From contig JOEL01000026.1 in the NCBI GenBank assembly GCA_000720995.1, forward strand, positions 17,565-81,564: 64,000 nucleotides of DNA. The letters are read 5' to 3'. The translations under genes and the position numbers were made by a program. The stretch's first letter is position 1. Every line of letters begins with the position of its first letter. Shown piece by piece: positions 58,124 to 64,000 of the stretch. The DNA is from Streptomyces celluloflavus. GTDB taxonomy: Bacteria > Actinomycetota > Actinomycetes > Streptomycetales > Streptomycetaceae. The notes below the pieces were generated by a model, which worked only from the letters and a program-made list of their open reading frames with translations, was not told the DNA's origin and did not search any database.

Positions 58124-60198
58124 TGTCGTCGCCAACGCCGCCCCTGGACGAACCTACGGTGGAGAGGGACGTCAAGGGCAACGTCGTCCTTGGCGACCAG
58201 AACATCGCCGGCCGAGACAACAACATCACGAACTACCTGACCGGGCTGCGACACTTGCGGCCACACCCGGTAGACCCGGACAAGTTGATGCCGGCGAACC
58301 GCTTCGTCAGCCCTGGTGACAACTTCGCCAGAGCTGCGCAGGCCGTCCGACCGTCCTTCGGGAGCGCGGCGAACGTCCGCGTCGTGGTCCTGCTCGCTCC
58401 CGAGGAACACGGCCGCAAGTCGGCTGGGCTCCGGCTGCTGGCGGCCACGAATGTTGCGAGTGGTCGAGTATCTGAGCTGCTGCCAGACTGGGACGAACCG
58501 GACGTATCCTGCTTGCCGGAAGAGCGCGGCGTGGGTTATCTCCTCAACCTGCGCGGTGTCACTCAGCCTCTCCCTGACGCCTTCTACACCGACCTAGTGA
58601 TTTACGCGTCCGGGCTGCGTAAGACCGGCAGCTACATGGTCATCACAGCTACGAAGACCGTCTGGTCCCAGGCGCGAGCAGGCGGATCCCATCCTGAGAT
58701 TCTCGTGGCGGAGATCGAACGACCCAAGCCCGATGACGTCGTCAAGAGGTACTTGGAGGGTCACGAGAAAACGCAGGGTCGCTCCGACTGGATCGACAAC
58801 AAAGAAGGCGTGTTCTACGGCCTTCTGCCCGAAGACTGCGCACCTGGTGAAGCGGTTCGGCTGGCTTCGATTGTTGCGAAGGCCAAGAACGTCGAGGACA
58901 AGGACGCCCTCGATGAGTTTAAGGGCTGGGAAACCCGCCTGAGTGACTGGTTCAGCGGCGGCGAAGAAGGCGTGAGAACGCGAGCCGTCCGAATCGCGGG
59001 CGCCTACCTCGACAAGGCGCCCTCCACGGTGGTGCTGAGCAGCGCTGACCTTCTGCTCGCCGCGCCGAAGATTAACCTCCCCATGCCCAAGGGCGGGCTC
59101 CTTGCGATGCCAGACGCGCCGAGCCGACTCGAACCGGCAGGCATGTCCTTCGACGGAGCCACAAGCATCGCATCTCTCGTCCACGAGTCTCAAGGGCCTG
59201 CAATCCGGAGATATCTCTGGACTCAGCACACACAGTTGAGTCAAGAGGTGCTGACGCAGTGGCTTCAGGACATCAGTCAGGGCCCAGCCAAGGACCACCT
59301 CGATTCCCTTGCTTCCGCGCTGACGCAGCTAGCGGAGACGGTGGGTATCGCTCCCATCTTCGACCTCGCAGAGGGGTGGCTCCGCAATGGCGGTAAGCAG
59401 CACCTGGACCTTGTTGGAGATCTCCTCTCCGATCTCGCCGTACACGCCAATCTGGGAAGTCAGACAAGGGCCGAGTTGGCCAAATGGGCCGCAGGAAAGA
59501 AGGAGCCGGCACGCCAGCGCGCAGTCGCCCGAGCCTGCTCAGGTTCATTCGGGAAGAAATACCCCAGCCAAGCCCTGACTCGAGCACGCTACATCCTCAG
59601 CTCTCCCGGCTCTGAGGAAGCGCTGAAGGACGCCACCAAGGCCGTGCGCGTGCTGGCGTCTGACGGCGACCTTGCGCCTCTCGTGACCGACACAGTCGTC
59701 AAGTGGATCACGAACTCGGGCAAGTCGACTGGCACGGAACTGAGTGTCTTCTATGACGTCTTCGATGCGCCCTCAGGTGCCGATCAGTTGGAGAAGTCGC
59801 CTCTTGCGGTGGCGCTGGCACAGTCCGGTGAGGCGGGCGACGCGATGCGTCGGCGCCTGCTCGAAGGGTGGCAGCACGTCATCGGGCAAAGCGAGGATGT
59901 CTTCCATTCCCAGCAGACCTTGCTGAACTGGCGTCAGGGGGCCGAAAAGGGGCTTCTCCCGCAGGGCCCGGTCGTCGACATCATTATTGCGCTCGGTCGC
60001 GCCACCGGAATCGTCAACCCTCCGATCAGAGACGTCGTCAAGGAAGAAGGGCCGTTGAGGGACGCTCTGATTGTTGCCCTTTTCACCGAGGTCCAACGGA
60101 CTTACAGGACGGCGGACGGCCCACCTGTCGCGCCGTCCGGAAACGCGCCCGTAGCGCAGAGCCTGCAAGACGTGAATGAGGCGGATCCAAGAACATAA
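58123..60198 (+). CDS. Large unknown protein with degenerate P-loop (conflict/NTPase-like)
   Basis: 691 aa. Residues ~18-35 (GNVVLGDQNIAGRDNN) repeat the tag of the preceding protein. Then ANVRVVVLLAPEEHGRKSAGLRLLAATNV has the position and shape of a P-loop with GRKS retained but the first Gly lost, followed by GYLLNLRGVTQPLPDAFYTDLVIYASGLRKTGSYMVITAT, like strand-4/sensor segments of degenerate NACHT/AAA-type domains in actinobacteria. The C-terminal ~400 residues are helical, possibly repeats. No known effector domain is visible. It overlaps both neighbours by one base. A signalling or defence scaffold is a guess; the function is unknown. Confidence 0.72.
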   Translation: MSSPTPPLDEPTVERDVKGNVVLGDQNIAGRDNNITNYLTGLRHLRPHPVDPDKLMPANRFVSPGDNFARAAQAVRPSFGSAANVRVVVLLAPEEHGRKSAGLRLLAATNVASGRVSELLPDWDEPDVSCLPEERGVGYLLNLRGVTQPLPDAFYTDLVIYASGLRKTGSYMVITATKTVWSQARAGGSHPEILVAEIERPKPDDVVKRYLEGHEKTQGRSDWIDNKEGVFYGLLPEDCAPGEAVRLASIVAKAKNVEDKDALDEFKGWETRLSDWFSGGEEGVRTRAVRIAGAYLDKAPSTVVLSSADLLLAAPKINLPMPKGGLLAMPDAPSRLEPAGMSFDGATSIASLVHESQGPAIRRYLWTQHTQLSQEVLTQWLQDISQGPAKDHLDSLASALTQLAETVGIAPIFDLAEGWLRNGGKQHLDLVGDLLSDLAVHANLGSQTRAELAKWAAGKKEPARQRAVARACSGSFGKKYPSQALTRARYILSSPGSEEALKDATKAVRVLASDGDLAPLVTDTVVKWITNSGKSTGTELSVFYDVFDAPSGADQLEKSPLAVALAQSGEAGDAMRRRLLEGWQHVIGQSEDVFHSQQTLLNWRQGAEKGLLPQGPVVDIIIALGRATGIVNPPIRDVVKEEGPLRDALIVALFTEVQRTYRTADGPPVAPSGNAPVAQSLQDVNEADPRT

Positions 60199-60980
60199 TG
60201 ATTCGGATTCTCGACTGGCTGAAGGAGCGGCGGATCTCTGATCGCCGCTCCTTCTCCGCATCTCTAGAAAGCAAGGATCGCGGGCTGCACTATCGCGCTG
60301 TTATTCGCTATCGGTGGTGGCTGAATCATGACTCTCCAGCCCCTCGCCCTCTTGCCCCGGATGGAATGGCCCGTTACCTCCTCAGGGAAGAGTTGATGAG
60401 GGCGGCCCGCGCGTATCGAGTGCTGGATCGTGCTGCGGCAGAAGACGCCATGAACTCTAAGCTTGGCCAAGAGATTTCGGATCATGAGCAGCGACTCTGG
60501 GTGGTTGGACACGTCCGAATTCGAGTCCCCAAGCCGACGAGAGAGACGGCGCTGCGGCGAGCTGCAGAGGAAGAGGCTCTGCGGTCAGCTCATGCGCGGG
60601 AAACGGTTGAACTTGATCTGCTGCTCGACCGCCTCACGGATCCGGCGCTCGGCCCCGTCTGGTGGGTTCGCCGCTATGCCGATCTGCAGTTCGCGACCGG
60701 CGACCCCGAAACGAAGGTTAAGTCCGTTCTCAAGGCCTTCAAAGAGCTTCAGGAAACGCTCCATGTAGCGAGGATTGATCAGACATCAGATGAGAAGCTG
60801 CTCGTCCGTCGAAAGATCGAGGAAGTGTTCAGCATTATTGAAGACGAGGAGTCATTGTCGCTGGCACTCCAGGTTATGAACCGCACTCTGGACCATCTGG
60901 GAATGAACAGGCCGGAGGTAGGAGAGGTGGGGGAGGTCAGCAGAGTGCGGAATACTCAGGCTGGGCCGCCGCGAGCATAA
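60198..60980 (+). CDS. Unknown protein 3 of the operon (possible SPFH/coiled-coil type)
   Basis: 260 aa; ATG overlaps the previous stop (TAATG). The N-terminal half has a mixed beta region (RRSFSASLESKDRGLHYRAVIRYRWWLNHD) and a helical, oligomer-like segment (RYLLREELMRAARAYRVLDRAAAEDAMNSKLGQ). Then follow a charged helix TRETALRRAAEEEALRSAHARETVELDLLLDRLTDPALGPVWWVRRYAD and a C-terminal helix bundle. The beta-then-long-helix order recalls SPFH/band-7 proteins but the match is by impression only. No catalytic motif or transmembrane helix is seen. It completes the coupled three-gene unit. Confidence 0.65.
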   Translation: MIRILDWLKERRISDRRSFSASLESKDRGLHYRAVIRYRWWLNHDSPAPRPLAPDGMARYLLREELMRAARAYRVLDRAAAEDAMNSKLGQEISDHEQRLWVVGHVRIRVPKPTRETALRRAAEEEALRSAHARETVELDLLLDRLTDPALGPVWWVRRYADLQFATGDPETKVKSVLKAFKELQETLHVARIDQTSDEKLLVRRKIEEVFSIIEDEESLSLALQVMNRTLDHLGMNRPEVGEVGEVSRVRNTQAGPPRA

Positions 60981-61228
60981 CGGTCAGGTGACTTTCTGCG
61001 TAAGGAGTGAAGTGCGGCGCCGCGGAAGAATCCAGTCCGAAGCATCCACTTCCTCCTGGTACCGCGCATGGCGCGGCGTATGCGTCTGTGGACGTTGGAC
61101 AACCCTGGACTGACCTACTCGGCGGCACTGCAATGGGGGGTGCCTGGATCCGTGAGCGTGAACGGACGCGGGATTCTTACGGATGGATGTGGCGTTGAAG
61201 GGCATCACACTAGGTTCCTTCTTCTTGG
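60981..61228. other. Intergenic after the three-gene operon
   Basis: 248 bp with no supported gene or clear terminator. The right end (about 61200 onward) looks like the edge of the IS remnant. Confidence 0.35.
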
Positions 61229-61450
61229 TTAGCGCCGTGCCCAGGCGAGCATGGCGGCGAGGTGGCGTGCGGCCTGGTAGGCGATCGCGAGTTTGTCGAT
61301 GTGTACGGCCAAGCCTGGAACGGGCCGAGCTTGCCGGGCGGGACTCGCCCAGGGCGAGTTGGTGCCGTACTTCCGCATGATGGCCTTGAGCATGTGGCGG
61401 TGATCGGCCCACCGCTATCCCGCGAACCGGATCGGCCGGCATCAGCGGCT
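61229..61450 (-). mobile_element. IS5-family transposase remnant (C-terminal end)
   Basis: The minus-strand frame reads DHRHMLKAIMRKYGTNSPW (with frame breaks), then DKLAIAYQAARHLAAMLAWARR and stop TAA at 61229-61231. This is the characteristic C-terminus of streptomycete IS5-type transposases. The rest of the gene is missing and no inverted terminal repeats are evident, so the element is dead. Confidence 0.65.
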
Positions 61451-61635
61451 CGATTCAGTCCCGCATCACACCAGTGATCACTAATCGGGCAGGCGTATCC
61501 GATCAACTGATGAACCCGCTAAAAAGACACGCTCCAGTTCTGTCACGGATGGCGCCCATGGTCCGGCAACGCTGATCACGGAACTTGAGGCGCAAGGTGA
61601 GAATTTGAACGGAAGAACTTGATAGGGAACTCAAC

Positions 61636-62142
61636 GTCGGGTACTTCCTGCCCCGTTGCGTGACCCTGGGTCTGACGATGGCGCTCGACCAGCTCACGTT
61701 GCGCGCCACCCAGCGCGCCGAGTACCTGGCCGACTCCCTCGCGGCCCGCGCCGGTTCCACCGAGGCCGCAGTGGGCCTGACGGATCGGCTTCTCGTCGCG
61801 CACTCCGCCGAATCCGCGTTGCTGCGCGAGGCGAACGCCGGACAGGTGGTGCGGGGCAAGAGGGCCGCGCGCGCGGAGGCGTGGCGCGGGCTGTGGGAGC
61901 GGCTCGCCGCGCATATGGACTCGATTCCGGAGGGCGAGCACGAGCGTCAGCGGCGCCTCGGCGCCCTGCGGGGGCACAGCGTCGACTCGACCCACCCGCC
62001 GACCCATCTGCGCCGCGCCTCCCTGCTCGCCGGAGCGCCGGTGCCCGCCGCCGTCCACGCGGAAGCCGGTCGGCAGGCCGCGATCGCCGCCGAACTGGCC
62101 GGGTCCCGGGAGCGGTTGGCGCGGTTTGCCCTCCAGTTGTGA
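61636..62142 (+). pseudogene. 5'-truncated M48-family metallopeptidase
   Basis: The frame begins abruptly at VGYFLPRCVTLGLTMALDQLTLRATQRAEYLADSLAARAGSTEAAVGL and runs to a normal stop. RAEYLADSLAAR carries the third zinc-ligand Glu of M48 (HtpX-like) peptidases, and HSVDSTHPPTHLRR is the family's post-catalytic segment. The HExxH helix and all upstream membrane segments are missing. The loss lies exactly where the IS remnant and other decayed sequence begin, so deletion by the element is likely. An in-frame GTG at 61660 could still give a 160-aa inactive protein. Confidence 0.75.
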
Positions 62143-62167
62143 GGGGCGGTCCCCGGGGGCGTCGCAC

Positions 62168-63034
62168 TCACCGCGCGCCGAAACCCGTCCGCCAGGTCGG
62201 TCGCTGAGGGTGCCAACCCCGGCTGTGGGCCAGCGTGTTGAGGGCGCCGCGTTCCCATTCCTGTCGGCCCGGCTCCGGGGCGGGTGCGGGTACGCCGAGG
62301 GTTTGGGCCAGGGCCGGGAGCCACTCGTGGGCGGGGGCGGGTTCGTCGTCCACGATGTTGACCGGTCCGCCCGGCCAGTCGAGTGCGGCCAGCGCCGCGC
62401 CCGCCGCGTCGGCGACGTGGACGAAGGAACTCACCGCGTCGTTCGCCACGGTGCTCCCCAGGAACGGTGCCGCGCGGTCCCCGGCCAGGGCCGCCGCGAA
62501 GGCGCCGCCCGGTGCGTACCAGGTGCCCGGCCCGTACAGCAGGCCGTACCGCAGCAGGACCGCGGTCTCCAGCTCGGCGGCCGTCTCCTCCAGGGCCCGG
62601 ATGCCGGCCACCATGCGGGCGCGGGGCTCGGCCGCCGTGCCGTCGAGCGGTTCGGTCTCCTCGGCCGGGCCGGTGCCCGGTCCGTACGCCCAGGAGATCG
62701 ACTGCGCGACGATCCGGCCGGCCCCGGCCGCCTGCGCGGCCGCCACCAGGTTCCGGGTGCCCTCCCGGCGCAGTCGGCCGTTGGCGGCTCCGTCCGCGGC
62801 GGAGAGGTCGGTGAGCTGGTGGATCACCGCCTCCGGCGCTGCCGCGCGGACCGCGTCCCGCAGCCCCGCCGCGTCCAGCGCGTCCGCCTGGACCCCCGTC
62901 GCCCCGAGGCCCCGGATCCGCTCGGCCCCGGCCGAGGACCGCGACGTCCCGGTCACCTCGTGCCCGGCCGCGACCAGCAGCGGGACGAGCAGCCGGCCGA
63001 CGGCGCCGGTGGCGCCTGCGACGAAGACACGCAT
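62168..63034 (-). CDS. NAD(P)-dependent epimerase/dehydratase (SDR)
   Basis: 288 aa. The Rossmann GxxGxxG is MRVFVAGATGAVGRLLVPLLVAAGHEVTGTSRS at the N-terminus. AVIHQLTDLS and RIVAQSISWAYGPG follow in the positions of the catalytic Ser; the YxxxK motif is altered (the RARMVAGIRALEETA region). RYGLLYGPGTWYAPGG and FVHVADAAGAALAAL are typical of atypical extended SDRs/NmrA-like sugar epimerase relatives. It may be catalytically altered; the substrate is unknown. ATG 63034 starts at the fold. It is convergent with the truncated peptidase, with 25 bp between. Confidence 0.85.
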   Translation of the reverse strand: MRVFVAGATGAVGRLLVPLLVAAGHEVTGTSRSSAGAERIRGLGATGVQADALDAAGLRDAVRAAAPEAVIHQLTDLSAADGAANGRLRREGTRNLVAAAQAAGAGRIVAQSISWAYGPGTGPAEETEPLDGTAAEPRARMVAGIRALEETAAELETAVLLRYGLLYGPGTWYAPGGAFAAALAGDRAAPFLGSTVANDAVSSFVHVADAAGAALAALDWPGGPVNIVDDEPAPAHEWLPALAQTLGVPAPAPEPGRQEWERGALNTLAHSRGWHPQRPTWRTGFGAR

Positions 63035-63456
63035 GAGAGCTCCAGTTCCAGGGGTGCGCGGTGGTGCGGTGGTGCGGTGACGTGGTGGTTCGGTGGTGCG
63101 AGCCCAGCGTAGAGCGGAAGCGACCCGTCATCTTGGGTCAGTTGGGCGACATTGTTATGGGCCAATTGGTCCCCGTGCCGGGGTGCCGTTCGACGATTCC
63201 GGTAGCTCCGACGGCTCTGACTGACAGCTCTGACAGCTCCGGCAGTTGGTCGGCGTCGTGGGGCGCGTACGGCCATTCCGGTACGGCGCTACCCGCAGCC
63301 TCTGCCCCGGGTGGCGCCGGACCGGGACGCTGCCGCATGCACCGTTTGCGGAGCCACATGATGACGGTCGGTACGCGCCGTCCGAGTGGCATCTGCGAGC
63401 ACGAGCGGAGCGCGACGACAGCCGCGAGCATCTGCGGGTGCCCGGCAGCGCAGCGG
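63035..63456. other. Intergenic between the epimerase and the right-edge gene
   Basis: 422 bp. A stretch at about 63330-63450 gives a protein-like frame on the + strand (DDGRYAPSEWHLRARAERDD), but without a start, ribosome site or family likeness. I do not call a gene here. Confidence 0.35.
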
Positions 63457-64000
63457 TCAGGCGCGGCTTCTTTCCGGAGTGCGGGCCGCGTCACGCAGGT
63501 GCTGGATGTGGGCGCGGACCGCGGCGGGTGTGGGGTCGGAGGCGGCGCGGGCCGGTGGGGTCTCGCCACGGCAGGGGGCGCAGAGACCGCCCGGGAGGGC
63601 TTCGGGGCGGCCGGGGGCCCGGCAGACGGTGCACTCCATGATGCGGAGGGGTGAGGGCGCCGAGCGGCGGTGTGGAGCGGCCGGTTCCGGCCCGGCTGGT
63701 TCCGGTTCGGTCCGTTCCGGCTCAGGGGGCAGTTTGCTGACGAGGCGGCTGCGGGCCATCCCGCCCGGGTGGTGGACCTCGGGCGGCAGCCCCGCCGTGA
63801 GGGCACGGTGCAGCTGCGCTGCGGTGGCGCCCCGGGCGAACCACTGCGCGGCCAGCTCTTCGAGCGCGGCGCACTCGGCGGCGGAGAGCGTCATACGGGG
63901 TTCGGCGCGGCCGAGCGCGGCGAGGGCGGCGTAGGCGGCCCTGTGGACGGGAGGGAGCGGGCCGGTCCTGTGGGCGGGAGGGGGCGGGGCGGTCCTGCGG
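63457..64000 (-). CDS. Conserved streptomycete protein, C-terminal part (runs off right edge)
   Basis: The visible frame ends MTLSAAECAALEELAAQWFARGATAAQLHRALTAGLPPEVHHPGGMARSRLVSKLPPEP, a Pro/Glu linker, then a zinc-knuckle IMECTVCRAPGRPEALPGGLCAPCRGE and a helical tail. This is the usual C-terminus of streptomycete helix-turn-helix domain proteins of unknown role. An ATG at 63894 exists, but coding continues upstream (HRAAYAALAALGRAEPR) to the window edge, so the true start lies outside. Confidence 0.7.
   Translation of the reverse strand, partial: RRTAPPPPAHRTGPLPPVHRAAYAALAALGRAEPRMTLSAAECAALEELAAQWFARGATAAQLHRALTAGLPPEVHHPGGMARSRLVSKLPPEPERTEPEPAGPEPAAPHRRSAPSPLRIMECTVCRAPGRPEALPGGLCAPCRGETPPARAASDPTPAAVRAHIQHLRDAARTPERSRA
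63939..64000. repeat. Imperfect ~27-bp tandem repeat at right edge
   Basis: Two units of the type (G)CCTGTGG-CGGGAGG-GCGGG-CG plus the start of a third (GTCCTGCGG), inside the right-edge gene and encoding PPPAHRT/PLPPVHR-like linker repeats. Confidence 0.45.

Noticed and set aside
63246-63456. A protein-like + strand frame left of the right-edge gene.
   Set aside because: It lacks a start with ribosome site and any recognisable domain, and it continues antisense through the conserved minus-strand gene.

Overview
The window reads as chromosomal DNA from a Streptomyces-like actinomycete. It is very GC-rich with near-saturated G/C third positions, starts are often GTG, and it carries genes typical of the genus: an AfsR-type SARP regulator with an AfsS-like peptide, a CdgB-type diguanylate cyclase, a DUF397/XRE pair, a SAM riboswitch before threonine synthase, and a groEL with CIRCE elements. 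I found no rRNA, no convincing tRNA and no CRISPR array.

Region 1 (1-18,951, plus 26,190-33,000) is a catabolic district for acyl-CoA compounds. It holds a partial ADP-forming acyl-CoA synthetase, two DUF35 proteins, two thiolase-like proteins, an acyl-CoA dehydrogenase, an enoyl-CoA hydratase, two AMP-forming acyl-CoA ligases, an amidohydrolase and a TetR regulator. The same 15-bp palindrome, CTGACG-N3-CGTCAG, precedes nearly every transcription unit of this set. A diverged copy overlaps the start of the TetR gene. This suggests one regulon. Interspersed are a macrolide glycosyltransferase (mgt), a PNPOx-like flavoprotein, a two-domain VOC protein, and a Ser/Thr kinase fused to a PQQ-type beta-propeller.

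Region 2 (about 19,000-25,300) is an accessory island. It has mosaic and frameshifted small genes, a one-domain GntR regulator, and the XRE/DUF397 pair divergent from a row of overlapping tiny genes. It also has a candidate RiPP cassette: a 53-aa basic precursor, an asparagine-synthetase-like ATP-dependent cyclase with a TTA codon at position 4, and a GNAT acetyltransferase.

Region 3 (28,100-54,950) is core genome. afsR and afsS lie together with a candidate AfsR box between them. Then follow arfB, a flavin reductase, cdgB with a BldD-like palindrome, a secreted-type CBM protein, a PfkB sugar kinase, nagA-nagK facing a sugar-binding lipoprotein with two DasR-type dre sites, otsB, an HNH-like lipoprotein, ctaG, otsA, gpgS, thrC under a SAM riboswitch, a CysO-like sulfur carrier with an extra C-terminal Cys, a cold-shock protein, groEL and an AlsT-type symporter.

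Region 4 (55,100-64,000) holds an ArsR regulator and a CaCA exchanger behind a yybP-ykoY (Mn2+) riboswitch. A second island follows: an integrase/DUF6262 remnant, then a tightly overlapping three-gene operon of unknown function with lower GC. This operon has a degenerate P-loop protein and a motif shared between its first two proteins, which is reminiscent of actinobacterial conflict systems. Next are an IS5-like remnant and a 5'-truncated M48 peptidase. An NAD-dependent epimerase and a partial conserved gene close the window.
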